From: Leuctra nigra
Taxonomy: Eukaryota > Arthropoda > Insecta > Plecoptera > Leuctridae
Direction of reading: 5' to 3'
Assembly (NCBI GenBank): GCA_934045905.1
Contig: OW203765.1
Coordinates: 26,005,151-26,069,150, forward strand
DNA length: 64,000 nt
In this document: piece by piece, positions 47,375 through 60,884 of the stretch
Numbering within the stretch: the stretch's first letter is position 1
Layout of the letters: each line of letters starts with the position of its first letter
The notes under the pieces: generated by a model
Told to the model about the DNA's origin: nothing
The model's input: the letters and a program-made list of their open reading frames with translations, nothing else
Databases searched by the model: none
Made by a program: the position numbers and the translations under genes

Positions 47375-48114
47375 AGAATTCAATGATTCTAAGAATGAAA
47401 AAGATTTTTATCGGTATAAGATAAATTTAATAACTTTTCTTTGGGGTATTGATTTCTTGGAACTGTGTTTATCAATTCTGGCTAGCTCCACAGGGTTCTA
47501 AACTAATTATTTTATTACTATTTAGAGAGTACCAGATAAGATTCTATTCTAAAGTTTAATATGAGAATGAGAACAAAAGATTCAATGATTGTGTACGTTT
47601 GTCCTGGAGCTAAACAATTTTAGAGATAGAATTCATGGTTTTGGTTTTTCGTTTTAGTTTAATCCCCTCAAATAACCAACGGGAGTATACCTATAAACAT
47701 TCTTGTTCCCTTCCATGGAACGATGAAAAAAAAAGATAATTTAAAATTTACGACATTTACATTGAAACGAGATATGAAGGGAAATAATATGTTATGTTCA
47801 ATGTGATACGAGATTGAAATTGTTTCTGTTCTGATTTTTTTATTTTTAGATGTCGCATTTTACATAAATGGTTTTAGTGAACACAGTGAGGAAATATGAT
47901 AAGTTTCCTGCATAGGAAATTGAAGTTTCTTTAGTTTCTTTACATTACAGCGAAATATAAGATACATTTTTATAACATTACAGAGAAATGTATATTATCA
48001 ATTACGATTATAGACCTCTATTGACTAATAGTTTTTTTTCGTAAAGAATTATAATTTGATTTTAACTTAAATAAATGTATTTTTCTCTTAACAGAGCTAT
48101 AATTTTGAAATAAA

Positions 48115-48314
48115 NNNNNNNNNNNNNNNNNNNNNNNNNNNNNNNNNNNNNNNNNNNNNNNNNNNNNNNNNNNNNNNNNNNNNNNNNNNNNNNNNNNNNN
48201 NNNNNNNNNNNNNNNNNNNNNNNNNNNNNNNNNNNNNNNNNNNNNNNNNNNNNNNNNNNNNNNNNNNNNNNNNNNNNNNNNNNNNNNNNNNNNNNNNNNN
48301 NNNNNNNNNNNNNN
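48115..48314. other. assembly gap (200 N)
   Basis: There are exactly 200 N bases, again a likely fixed-size placeholder. The flanks are ordinary AT-rich sequence. Confidence 0.99.
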
Positions 48315-48973
48315 ACCATTGATTTTTCATATTGTTTGGTTAAAAAGATGGTTAAGAGAAAATGTATTATTTATGATAAACCTTTGGCCTGGTAAAATGA
48401 CAAAGCATATGATTGTAGAAAATAGATTGATTTTGAGGAGGTGGACTTCAAAGTTTTATCACCGATGTATGGAAGCCGGTTTGATCGTTAATTTTCGGGT
48501 TTGAAATTAATAAATTTGACTTCTGAAGGGCATGGATAGCACATCATTCAATTCAACATTGAAATTTACTTTATCCATTTTCTGACACCTTTTGGTGAAT
48601 TAAGTGTCTAGAATTAATTTTTCGCCGATCATTTGTTTGCCAAACATTATTGTGAAGTTGATTAAGAGGACATCTTTGACTATTTTATTTCAATCTGTAG
48701 ACGACTCATGTTTGAAAATATGATTTGGAAGGCCTAAGGTGGGCAGACACACCATGGTAACATCCAATGAAAACAGTCGTATATAAGAGTTATCCTACAG
48801 ATAGCATACAAATTTTTGGTATTTTGTAAAACATGACTGAATTAACTTTTACATGTATTTTTAGGTATATGAACTACGAAAAAAAATGATTTTAAATTTT
48901 TTTCTCGTAAGGCTCGAATGCTCTTCTTTGAAGCTATTTACGATAACATGTGTATGCCGTTAATAAAACGTCG

Positions 48974-48999
48974 GTCGATTGTTGTTCTCAACAATCGAC
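48974..48999. other. perfect 11-bp hairpin
   Basis: GTCGATTGTTG pairs perfectly with CAACAATCGAC across a TTCT loop. No promoter or terminator is evident. Confidence 0.6.
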
Positions 49000-49419
49000 T
49001 TCGAATTCTTTCGAAAAGGATTTCTATTATGTATTAAAATCACACTCACACAACTTAATCTATAATAGTGCTTAAAATTCAACCAATCAAAGACCTTAGT
49101 CAGGTTTTTTGCTACCTGAGCTTATTTTTAAACTCAAATATATAAAATCATAAATTTACAAAATCCAATTATTTATTTCATATGCCATTACCAACCATTC
49201 GTAATACTTATAACCCGTATAAGAACACTAATTTAATTTTGAAAAATAATCTTATGAAGAACGAATCTTTAAATACTTGTCCCATAATTTTCTTTAACAC
49301 GGACGTATCAATTTGTTTTTTAATACGCTCGAATCCCAACTATATACGACAAAGAATCTCGGACTAAGGCACAAATTTATGATCGTAAGCTTTAAATAAG
49401 GTGTTATTTTTTCTCGCTG

Positions 49420-49448
49420 TGAACTGTCAGGGTATCTGTGACAGTTCA
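49420..49448. other. perfect 10-bp hairpin
   Basis: TGAACTGTCA pairs perfectly with TGACAGTTCA across a 9-nt loop. It is bracketed further out by tttttctcg and cgagaaaaa, so it may be the core of a small fold-back element. Confidence 0.55.
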
Positions 49449-49499
49449 ATCGTTGGTCCCCGCATTTTGAACACGAGAAAAAAAAACTTTTCGTTAATT

Positions 49500-52400
49500 T
49501 AAATATGAATTTATTGGATATTTTATCCGAGCATTTAATTCGGTTGCGGAGAAGATTATAAAAGCTTAAGCTGTTCGTAACTTTGCTACTCGACTGTTTT
49601 ATAAGAAAGATAATCCGAAGATATACTGAAGATAAATTAGTTTAATTGAGAACGTTGACAAGGAATGAAACTCAAGTAGCTCAAATCACGTCTAGAAGTT
49701 TACAATTTAAACTACAGTACATAAACTTGTGCATGACTCTATAAGAAGATGAAATGCAGTATGCAAAATGTAAACATTATGATTGATCAAGCTTTACGTA
49801 TGGGGCAACTATGAAGTTAATCAATCATAAGAATGTGATTAGTGAACAGATGCGTGAGCGTATACAAGATTTATGCCAGGGGGAGGCACATTTTGAAAGA
49901 GCAGTGGGGTATAGGGTGGACCCCAGCTTGATCGGGGCGCATTGCCCCGGGCTAATTTTCATTTTAACTCAATTTGAATATTTCGATGCGTTTTGGGCAT
50001 GACATTTGGTCATGAAATGACCAAAAAACCTATTTTTTTATACCTTGAAAAAATACAATTCATAAAAATATTACAAATTTGATTTCTTTTAAAAATGTTT
50101 TTTTATTATTTTTTTTTATTTCAGATGTGATTTTTTTCCATTAAGCTGTTAACTATAAAAATACAACAATACAATAAGTAGTCTCTATAAACCAGAGTTA
50201 TAAAATGACTAACTTTTATTGAAAACAGTTTCAATTTGTCAAAATTATATATTTTTTTAAATTTCCCAGCAATTTTGTATTTCCGGAGAGGGGATCAAAT
50301 GCCATCTTCCTCCAATGTGTAGACTCGACCCAATGTTAGATTTGTCTTTATACATACTTGACCCAACATTATCTGAACTTTAACTTACTCCATGAGGTTA
50401 ACCCTATCTGCTACATATCTCGTCTGGTTGTTCATTTGAACACGTCTTACAGCTTATCTTTGCCAGTAGTATGAAGTAACGAGGCTGGCTGGTGCTTAAT
50501 TGACCGAGGTCTATAATTAAACGTTTTTAGCGTAACTTATTGCATTCACGACTCGTGCATGAGTAGTGGAGAGAAAAATATTACGCCTTTCGAATGGAAA
50601 TCAAATTAAATATAAGAATCTTTAGTCATGAAGGTGTTATTATGTTTATAATTCCAGGGGTGAACAATGTTGTGATCGAAAAATATTACAGTTTTCATCA
50701 ATTGCCAAGACTTTATTTTAATTCTTCGTAAGAATGTATATGGTGATCAAAAAGTGTCCAAAAGAGTGTTCATATAATATTTTCGTTATCATCTTTCTTA
50801 TTGCTACAATACAAACATATTTTTGTTAAATTGAAAAATTGTTTAAATAAATGTTTGAAGAAGTAGTTTAAAGTTGTTGCATTAAGGGAAAAGTTCCGCA
50901 TGTTAAAATACGTTTATTATTTAAAATTTTGCTCCTCCCATATTAAAACTTCTTCTTTCTCGGCCTAAACTTCAGGTTTATAACTAGCTCTATTTGGTTG
51001 TTAAATTTTGCCAACAAATCACACCTGGTCTTTATATTTAGTCAAAGAAATCCCCGAGGCAAATGAATAGATTTTTTACAAGATCGATAAGATATTTTAT
51101 GATATTAAAATGGAAAAGTTATTAGGGTTTTATTTAGTAGATCGAAACGCCGTCTTAGATCATCTTTAATGACGTATCGGAAATTTACCGTAATTTAGCA
51201 ATGATCTAAATCTTAGACAGAATCAAAATACGATAATAAAATCTCTAAACTATAGATGGTGCCATAAGGTTTTTTTATTATGTAAATGAGAACTGTTATT
51301 TTGAATTAAAAGTGACTAGTGTGAAGTTGTTTGCCTATCAACATCTTTATGAATATAATTTTCTTCAATTAAATATATAATTTAAATATAAATAATTTCC
51401 ATACATATTAATCTAGATGTTTTAATTTCATTTTACCTTATCTTCCTTTCAAAAGCATTACTTCACAACTATTTCAGATAAACAGATAAAAATTTAATTA
51501 AATCTCACACTCCAAACGCTATAAAAATAATAATGACATCACACATAGTGGTCATTAGCTACTGAAAAATAATACAATTCAACGAATAATCCTTTACGAC
51601 TCGATTAGACATTAAATTGCCAGCTGTAAAGTCATATTACAAAGCAACAAACATCTAGAGGGGTACGTGCATCTTGCCATAGATATAGTTCATCTAATTA
51701 CACCACGTTCCTTCATTTAATTACCAAACTCTGAAATAATTAACCGAACCACTTAACTTGAAGAGATTTAATGCAGAAAAAAGTGCATAAAAAGTACAGC
51801 ATACGAAATCAAAATTAAGTAATTAAAATAATATATGAATGTCTAGTACAACATTAAAATTCATACACGTGCTCCTTGCTACATTATGAATAACATATAA
51901 TGACATGTCTTTAAGATTTTTACGAAATTTCACATGTATATAATATGATAAATTACGAGAATTAAGTTATTTTAGCGAGCTTGTCAGAAAATCTTCACTC
52001 TAGAGGCGCACATATTGTATCTATATGATAATAATTTTAAAATTATGTAATTAATTTAACATATTATTTTTTTCTACCATGTATATTATGATACATGCTA
52101 ATCGATAGTGTGTGTCCTGTCAAATTTGAAACTTAATTATTATAAAAATAAGGTTGTTATGAATTAAATTAGGTTATTAAAATACACGTGTGCTTGTCCA
52201 AAAGGCCAGTTCTTACCTGAGTAAAATGCTGGACATTTCCATAATTACTATTCGTGGATCGTAGGAAACTTTTAGAAATTTAGAGAAAGACTTAATCATA
52301 ATTTGGGAGCTAGTTTTATCGAGAGACCATCTACGCGAAGTTCATCCGAAATCGATTAGTGATGTGTCATGTATTCATCATATCATCTCCCAATCATCCT

Positions 52401-53787
52401 GATTCATCAGTGCAGTAATACAACATTATTTGAAATATGATTCAATTGCCTAAGCAAATAGAAAACATATTGAATTTGGTCAACATAATTTTTTTTTATA
52501 ATGTTTATACATTTGTATTTTTTTTTTTAATTTTTTATAGACAAACCAATTTGTAATATTCATTGTTCCTATTTTAGCTTATAATAGATTTGTAATTAAT
52601 AGTTTAACGTTAATAATTTTGATTGTATAGTACGCTGGATCCAAGTGGTCAACCTTTTTAAAAAAAGGACAGCCGTCAATAAAGTGATTTTCTCTATAGA
52701 TTAAATTTATTCCAACGATTTTTCAAGATTTTTTTTTTTTTCACAGAAAACATATTTTTACGGGTGTTTGAATCCCACATTGAAAACAATGTAATTGTAT
52801 TTTTCAGGTCAAGCTAATTTTTTAGTTTCTTTCATTATTATTCTAATGACCATCAGAATATAATTCTTTAAACTTTATTCTACCAAAAAATCACTATCAA
52901 AAACCTATGAAAAGATACCGGAAAACTATTGTCCTGTAAAGGCGTTCCAATTTAACAAAATCTCACGAGAATGGCTCAAATTATCGGCCATTCAACTGAA
53001 ATCTACACCCAATTATTACACAGATATTGAATGCGATGAAACCGGTCCGAAACTTCACAAAAGAATAATTTCTTTTATAAATTACTCGTAGACAAAAAAA
53101 AATCAGAATCTTGAAAAGAATTCATGACAAAGAATAAGGTAAAAAATACATTATTTATTAGGTTATAAATTTAATATCAGACCAAATAATTAAAAACAAT
53201 GAAATCACCAAAAATATGTAATTATGAGTACTAACTCTCATAAATAAAATCACTATTAGGGCTCCAATTCTAATTTCCATTCAGCATCTTGAATTAAGTT
53301 GTTAAAATTGAGTTTTTTAAAAGAGATATCAAACTCTGGTCAAGTTTGTATGAAAGCTAACTGCGAGTTATAATAACTATTAACATGTTCCCACAAACTC
53401 GTCCGTGGCGAATTGTGACAGCTCAAAGAAGCAAAAGAGACCGTGGCAAATATCTCGGACACATGGAAAAAACGACAATGCCATGGAATGCTGTTATTTG
53501 GGAGATAATAAATTTTACAGACTCGTATTAAGGCTTCATTTATTTTTTATCATTCTCTTATTACATTGCTAAGAATATAAATGTAAGAAGATTTTTGTTT
53601 GATGTATGTGTCAGAGTTAGATTTTCTTTGCTATAGTTTCCGCGGTTTCAGTCGAAAGTAAAATTTAACTCCTAATCATCCTCACAATCCTCAAACAGAC
53701 AATCAAGTTATCTATACACAAAAATTTAAAATTTGCATATCTAACAGCATTTTAACATTTATCATAAGTAGTATATCATTTAGACGA
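49500..53787. other. AT-rich intergenic stretch
   Basis: No gene is supported. 49870-49960 has a G/C-rich word (ggggcgcattgccccgg) like that in the repeat at 35025-35330. The rest is low-complexity AT-rich DNA. Confidence 0.4.
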
Positions 53788-53995
53788 ATCAAGTTGGCTC
53801 AGTAAGTAAATTGCTTTGTACTTGAACTGGAAATTGGTCTGGAGTTCGATTCTCACTGCCATTGTTTCTGACCCAAGATGTTTGTGATTTCCCAATTAGT
53901 TGAACCCAAATGCTGGGCAAGTTCCCCATAGGCCACGATCTCCTCTTCCCAATTTTCACCCTTAACTATATCATAAACAAGTTCCATTATTCTAG
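53788..53995 (+). mobile_element. tRNA-derived SINE, copy 4
   Basis: It begins caagttggctcagtaag (A box), then tctggagttcgattctcact (B box), and the body ccaaatgctgggcaagttcc, then ccataggccacgatctcctc. The order is the same as in the other copies; the 3' tail is eroded. Confidence 0.7.
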
Positions 53996-54580
53996 CTCCA
54001 AATATTTGCGACAAACACCACTAAATCATTAATTGTTTCAAGAAATATTTCATAATAATCTCGTATCCTTTATAGACTGCATCCTCTGTTTTTTCTCTCA
54101 CAAAGTGGTTCATCCAACAATTTTTCAAAAACAAATTAACCTAAAGTATGTCTCAATTAACTCTTAAAATTTGCTACTTTCCAATCAACTCCTCTCAATT
54201 TCCCAAACACATTTCAATCATCCAAACAAAATTGCTATGCCAAAACCTCTCACCTAACTAATAAAGACATTAATTCCAGCATCAATTTGGGAGTCTCTTT
54301 CCATACATCTCTTTTAAAATTCAACATAATAATACTCATCTCCTTGAATTAATTGAATCATGTTTAGGGTAGCAGGTAATTCACTCAGTCTCCTGCTTGC
54401 ATACATTATAGAGTTCTCGAAGTTAGAACCTGTTCATTGGATGGGTTTGAAGAGTTAGGATGGCTTTAGGCAGCGCTGTAATGCCTAATAGTTTTCCACC
54501 GGACCCGATACAGGCTTCGGAGAGCACGCAATTATGTTGCGTATACTGCTGGACAAGGTAATCTCTGGGTGTAAAGATTC

Positions 54581-54828
54581 TTTATTCTGTCAACATTAAG
54601 TTTATTTTTTAACACATTCACCGGAACCCAAATATTATGAGACATTTTTGGGAAATAAATTCGTCCCTTTGCGTATTTACAAAATATATTATAAGTTTGA
54701 AATGTTTATTCTGTCAACATTAAGTTTATTTTTTAACACAGTCACCGGAACCCAAATATTATGAGACATTTTTGGGAAATAAATTCGTCCCTTTGCGTAT
54801 TTACAAAATATATAATAAATTTGAAATT
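54581..54828. repeat. tandem duplication, two 124-bp units
   Basis: tttattctgtcaacattaag starts at 54581 and again at 54705. The two units differ at only a few positions (for example cacattcacc versus cacagtcacc). It is a recent duplication with no coding content. Confidence 0.9.
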
Positions 54829-56160
54829 AACCGATTCTTTCGTTCTCAAAATGAAAGTGATTCATTATTTACTGGTAAGTAAAAGATGGGGGACAATAGC
54901 ATGATTAAACGAAAAAAAAACCCATATCAATACCTTTTTCAGAAACTTGTCGAAATATTTAAATAGTAGGTATCCAGATACATATTTTAAACACATTTTA
55001 AATTTTGTCTAGGAGTCAAAACTGCTATAGAATACGTCATACATCCAATTACGATAACAAATCAATTAATACCGTTCTAATACCGATAAATACCTTTCTC
55101 TTCATAGTTCATAAACCATGTCTCCATCATTCATCACAGAACACACATAACTTTCCTTGTCCATGACTCTATATAGAAATCAACTAACTACCTTTGTCTT
55201 AAACGAAAATTAAATTCCTGGCCAAGACAAAAACTCAATCTGTAATTGGGATGGCAGGCATACAAATTGATATAACACGCACACAACACGGCTAGAGCGT
55301 TCATATGAGATCAAAATCCAAAACTTGTTCACTGATAATAAACTAAACATGCCGTTGTGATCTCAATTATGATAAAAATACGGATAGATTTAGATTGGAA
55401 TAAATTAATTTTGAAGGGTATAGTTATGAAATTATAATAATTTAGTTTTGAAAAGTTTTTGGAATAATTTGATATGTGGGCTCGTTATGGTTTAAAATGA
55501 TTTGACAAGGTTTATAATTATGGTTAGAAAAATTATGTTATTAATTTCTGGAAAATTCTTAATAGTGCATCTTTTAAATTCAACTAATTCCGAGTATTAA
55601 TTTTAATAAAGATATTTTAACGAACTTATATATGACTTTTATAAATAACATAATTATTTGCCTAAGGGTATGATTTATAATTTTAGATAGTATTAAGTTG
55701 TTGCAAATTTTGTTTTCGGTCTCTGAATTATGCAAACTTCCTCTGGTGATGATTTGATCAATAAATTCATGGTGTTAGTTTAATTTGTGTTATTTTGTCA
55801 ATGTGAGCCGCCTGGGGGTAAAATTTGGTGTGAAATTACATCTCCGTAATTATATCATTTAAATAATAACTGAATAATTTTCATATAATTGATATCTATC
55901 ATAAAATATCATACATTTAAATTTGTCATCAACCTCCCAAATTACCTAAACATTCAGTGAACGAAATTATTGTACACGAATAAGTAAAAAAAAAAAAAAT
56001 TTCGATCACTTTTATTTGTTTTTGTAATAACAGAGCTTCTGACTTCAATATATTATTAATTAATTACTTGTTACATTCATATGTGAAATTATGAGAATCT
56101 TTAAACAAATGATTACCTACCGAGATATTTAATATCTAAAAGTGATTTTAATTTGGAGTT
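54829..56160. other. AT-rich intergenic stretch
   Basis: I see no gene or repeat copy. Confidence 0.4.
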
Positions 56161-57398
56161 TTTCCATGTTTGAACCGGGTAAATAACGAACGCTCTAGGA
56201 GCAGAAGTGAACGCGCCTTATAGTCACTACAGCCTGTGTGAACGCGTCTTATAGTCACTATACAGCCAGTGTGAACGCGCCTTATAGTCACTACATCCAA
56301 TGTGAACTCGACTTATAGTCACTACAGCCAGTATGAACGCGACTTTAAGTCACTAAAGCCAGAGTGAACTCGACTTATAGTCACTAAATTCAGTGTGAAC
56401 TCGACTTATAGTCACTAAAGTCAGTGTGAACGCGCCTTATAGTCGCTAAAGTCAGTGTGAACGCTACTTATAGTCACTAAAGCCAGAGTGAACTCGACTT
56501 ATAGTCACTAAAGTCAGTGTGAACGCGCCTTATAGTCAGTAAAGTCAGTGTGAACGCACCTTATAGTCACTACCGCCAGTGTGAACGCGCCTTATACTCA
56601 CTACAGCCAGTGTGAACGCGACATCTAGTCACTACAGCCAGTGTGAACGCGCCTTATAGTACAGCCAGTGTGAACGCAACTTATAGTCACTACAGCCAGT
56701 GCGAACGCGCCTCTAACACCTCCATGTTTGAACGAATAGCCGGGTAATTAACGAATGCTCTAGGAGCAGAAGTGAACGCACCTTATAGTCACTACAGCCA
56801 TTGTGAACGCGCCTTATAGTCACTACAGCCCGTGTGAACGCGCCTTATAGTCACTACAGCCAGTGCGAACGCGCCTCTAACACCTCCATGTTTGAACGAA
56901 TAGCCGGGTAATTAACGAATGCTCTAGGAGCAGAAGTGAACGCACCTTATAGTCACTACAGCCATTGTGAACGCGCCTTATAGTCACTACAGCCCGTGTG
57001 AACGCGCCTTATAGTCACTACAGCCAGTGCGAACGCGCCTCTAACACCTCCATGTTTGAACGAATAGCCGGGTAATTAACGAATGCTCTAGGAGCAGAAG
57101 TGAACGCGCCTTATAGTCACTACAGCCATTGTGAACGTGCCTTATAGTCACTACAGCCATTGTGAACGCGCCTTATAGTCACTAAAGTCAGTGTGAACGC
57201 GCCTCTAACACCTCCATGTTTGAACGAATAGCCGGGTAATTAACGAACGCTCTAGGGGCAGAAGTGAACGCACCTTATAGTCACTACAGCCATTGTGAAC
57301 GCGCCTTATAGTCACTAAAGTCAGTGTAAACGCGCCTCTAACACCTCCATGTTTGAACGAATAGCCGGGTAATTAACGAACGCTCTAGGGGCAGAACT
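56161..57398. repeat. minisatellite of 31-bp units with a 164-bp higher-order repeat
   Basis: The basic unit is 31 bp, starting gtgaacgcgccttatagtca and ending ctacagccagt. About 32 copies occur. The first block (to about 56720) is a plain array of about 17 units with two sequence variants. From 56721 a 51-bp header (tccatgtttgaacgaatagc to ctctaggagcagaa) plus 3.6 units repeats with headers at 56721, 56885, 57049 and 57213, exactly 164 bp apart. A fifth header lies at 57346 after one fewer unit (133 bp). A shortened header starts the array at 56163. Confidence 0.95.
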
Positions 57399-58627
57399 GA
57401 CAAGTCAAGATGGCTCCATCATAGCACGCACCTTGGTCTGTCAGATGGAATAGAATCATCCCAGGGAAACACAATGTCGTGACCTACGTCCAGGATAATC
57501 GAATGAGAATATAATTTATTATAAAAATATAATTTGGAGTTATTATATTTTGATTTCATAAACACTTGATTAGGTTTGTATAAAAAATGTTTTCGTGTCT
57601 AGATCCCTCTTCTCTTCACCGCCTTCAAATTGATAGATAATTAAATTAATTTTTGAAGAGATGTGCAAAAAATTGTGAACACGGACGAAAAGTTTCACAT
57701 GGCTCGAGACCTTTTGTATTATTCATAACATTCACAAATAATTTTCATTAATGTATTATTTATTAAATAAATTATTATAAGCAAAATTCAATTTTTAGCT
57801 TATTTTACGGATGTCTTCAAAACTTTACAAATTTTATAATTCTATTAAGGTAGTACCTTCGTTATACATATACAAAAAAAATCTTGAAATTACAAGTTCA
57901 GAAAACGTTTTCCTACGTTTCAACTATATTTAAGTATAAATGAATCATAAAATGTCATTGAACTTGCAACCCCTGTCGTATAGCGAGGTTTCAATTTATT
58001 GCCTTCCGAGAATGAACAAAACTGTATCACAGGAGGTATAGGGAAATCATTTAGTTTTTGGTTGATAACTTTTCAAATAGCACACGTTGGTATTATTTTC
58101 AATTTTTTTCTTAATAGAATGTCCAACTATCTATCAAGAAATCATTTTTTTTTTTAAAAACGTTGAACCTCAGTAAAATTCAAAACTCGAATTAATAGCA
58201 TGGAAATCGTCATGATTTTAATGGCCCCCAAATGACTACATGTTAAAAATAGGAATTTATAACTACAATATCTCAAAACACAAGAAGTTGTTCATATTTC
58301 ACAGTATCGTGTAAATAGTGATTATTGATACCTCTGCCAAAAATAGGCTTATTTGGAAGATATGAGATATCAGTTGTGCTACCTTAACAACAATTTCCAT
58401 AATTATATTTTTTCCCAATTCATTTATGTGGTTCAATATTCTGTTACTTATTTTATTAAAAATCTCACGTTGCTGGAAAATGTCTTTATTTGGTTTATGA
58501 CCCACCCGTTCACACCGTTCAAGTTTTTGTTCCATATCAGAACATTTTTATGGCTTGTGATGGTTTTCAGGATACGTATATCGCTTTTGACAATGGGCTA
58601 AATAATGTGTTCGGCTGGGTAGGTGAA
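57399..58627. other. AT-rich intergenic stretch
   Basis: I see no gene or recognisable repeat. Confidence 0.4.
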
Positions 58628-58656
58628 GGGGGGGGGGGGCAGTAGGGGGGGGGGGG
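58628..58656. repeat. paired poly-G tracts
   Basis: Two runs of 12 G are separated by cagta. Confidence 0.9.
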
Positions 58657-58789
58657 CAACCGTGACTAATTACTGCGTGAGTGAAAAGCAGTTTTGATAA
58701 ATTAATTAAAAATATGACAGTCTCAAGGTGGCTTCGAGAATGCAGTTGCTGGCCCGATGTTACTTTTACACAACAATGAGCGATTGAGC

Positions 58790-59035
58790 AAGTTGGCTCA
58801 GCTGGTCTTGACTTGCACTCGGATGCCCAGGTTCGATTCCAGCAGCTTTCTGAAAGAGGTGTTCTTGGTTTCCCTCAGTCGGGCGGCAAGTGATGGGAAG
58901 GTTCCCTCCTAATAGGCCACGACCACCTCCGTCCCACCGTCATCATCTATCAACATTCTCCCCAAATAATCATCATATTAATTATTATCTGTCAAAATTG
59001 GCCTAATTGCGGACAGTGCCAAGCTACAAATACTT
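58790..59035 (+). mobile_element. tRNA-derived SINE, copy 5 (most complete head)
   Basis: Starts gagcaagttggctcagctgg (A box), then cccaggttcgattccagcag (B box). The body has ttccctcagtcgggcggcaa, gtgatgggaaggttccctcc, taataggccacgaccacctc and cgtcatcatc; then an AT-rich tail and ggcctaattgcggacagtgc. It is the clearest sense-strand copy in the window. Confidence 0.75.
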
Positions 59036-59439
59036 AGAAAGGCACTATTAGTTTATGCAAAACCTTTCGAATGACCATTTAATTAATTGTAGGTTATCAA
59101 CAATTACATCAATCATACTTTTTATTTTCTTGAAGCTGTCTACATTATTTTTTTCATATTTCATGTGGTTTATAGAAAAAAATGTTCTTCATTCCAATTT
59201 AAAATCGCCAAAAAATCGCCAATGTGGTTTTAACAGTGGGTCTGGATCAATCTTTTCTATTAACTTATGCAAGATTTACAAAAAGTATTATCTGTTAATT
59301 TCTGTACTAGGTAGATATAGCTATACGTACTTATTTTTCTTTGAACACAATTTTGTGAACTGATCCCCTAAATGTTTGGCCCCACAAGTTCCTCAAAATA
59401 TTTGCTTCCCTCTCAATGCATGGAAGTATGTAATGTGGT

Positions 59440-59441
<2 letters not shown>

Positions 59442-59471
<30 letters not shown>
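59442..59471. repeat. homopolymer G30
   Basis: Thirty uninterrupted G bases. It could form quadruplexes; the length in the assembly may be inexact. Confidence 0.9.
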
Positions 59472-59475
<4 letters not shown>

Positions 59476-59824
59476 GAATTAATCGTCATGTTATACGATG
59501 AACTGCTTGACCGGCCGGCGTGAAGCTCGACTGAGACGCCGACGTCGGTGTATAATGATCGAGAAAGCCGTGATTCCGAGGCGTCGCTGCCAACCTCACG
59601 ACGTCGTATTGAATTGAAATGTTCATTTCACAGCCCCTTGGTCACGTGATGGCGGGGGTGTACAAAATCATTATTCCACACAATCAACATTTTGTCGTCA
59701 ATCTATAACTCCATCGTCGCCAAAGTGACTATAAGCAAGGGTTTGATCAACACAATATGTTTAGCTTGTTTGTGTAAACTGGACTTATTTACGGTTGACG
59801 AAGAAAGAAATGTTATTGTGGATG

Positions 59825-59945
59825 TTGGTAAGGAGGTGGTCGGGACCAAATGGTGAGGAACCTTCCCAACATTTGTCTCTTGACTGAGTAAATCAAAGAG
59901 AAATACCTTTAATCAGAATGTTGGTATCTGGAATCGAGTACAGGG
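59825..59945 (-). mobile_element. tRNA-derived SINE, copy 6 (body fragment)
   Basis: The minus strand has actcagtcaagagacaaatg, ttgggaaggttcctcacc and cccgaccacctcc, the body order of copies 2 and 5, without a tRNA head. Confidence 0.55.
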
Positions 59946-60884
59946 TTGAAGAATTTAAAGAAAAAAGTCATGATTGGAAAGAGAAAAATAGAAAAATGTT
60001 AGTTGATCAGTGTAATATAATTCGTATTAATAGAAAATGCTAAGCTGATAAGCAGCTATGAAAATGCTGGACGACATTGACGAAAGCGTTTCTTCAAACT
60101 ATCCATCAGTAAAGCGGAGAATAAACTAAAAATTTATTTTCCGGTGAAACCAAGCTATCGTTGATTAGATATCTTTCTAAATAAACAGGAAAGTAATGCA
60201 GCTTTCAAGAAAAAATATTGCCTTATCCGTTATTCGTTCTATGTAATGAGAAACAAAAAAATGAGCGAATAATCAGTTTTAAATGAAATTCACACATCCA
60301 AAATGAAGATTCCAATAATAATTTCGCACACCCCTGACTTCCACCGATGTTAAGTTAGCATGATCCTGTTCAGCTTGCATGTTTGCCCCTCGTAAGAATT
60401 TACAAACACCCACCCCAATTGCACACACACTAGCGCCATGCATGCACCCCTGGCTAGTTAGCAGCACGCAATTGCCATGTGGATTGCTCTATTAAGAGTG
60501 CCGTGGAGAGGTGTCGAACTCGGACCGTTCGTGATTCAAGCCAAGAGAAAATGATAGAAGATTGGAAGAACAATTGATTGAGATCAAAGGCTTGCAGTGT
60601 AGGTATTATTTTGTTCATGTTAAGACAGTGCAATGGATAATTTATATCATGTATCAATTAGTTATTTTGATGGATTATGATGTCTTCTGTTAAAAAAAAT
60701 AATGTAGCTAATCTTTTTATGCTGGTTTATTGAGTTGTATTTATATTTGTGTGTTTACAACTTTTCTGTAAACATGTTAAATCTTATTGATGAACATAGG
60801 GGACGAGGGTTTAGACCCACAGAAATGTGAAATTTTGAACAACTTTGAATTTAGTTAAATGAAGTTTTTACAAAATTTATAATA
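59946..60884. other. intergenic stretch
   Basis: No gene is supported. 60320-60550 is GC-richer than its flanks but shows no coherent coding signal. Confidence 0.35.

Noticed and set aside
48062..48330. Open frames across the N gap, and likewise at 15700-16038
   Set aside because: They consist mostly of undetermined residues.
56161..57398. CRISPR-like array
   Set aside because: The 31-bp units abut directly with no unique spacers, and the genome is eukaryotic; it is a minisatellite.
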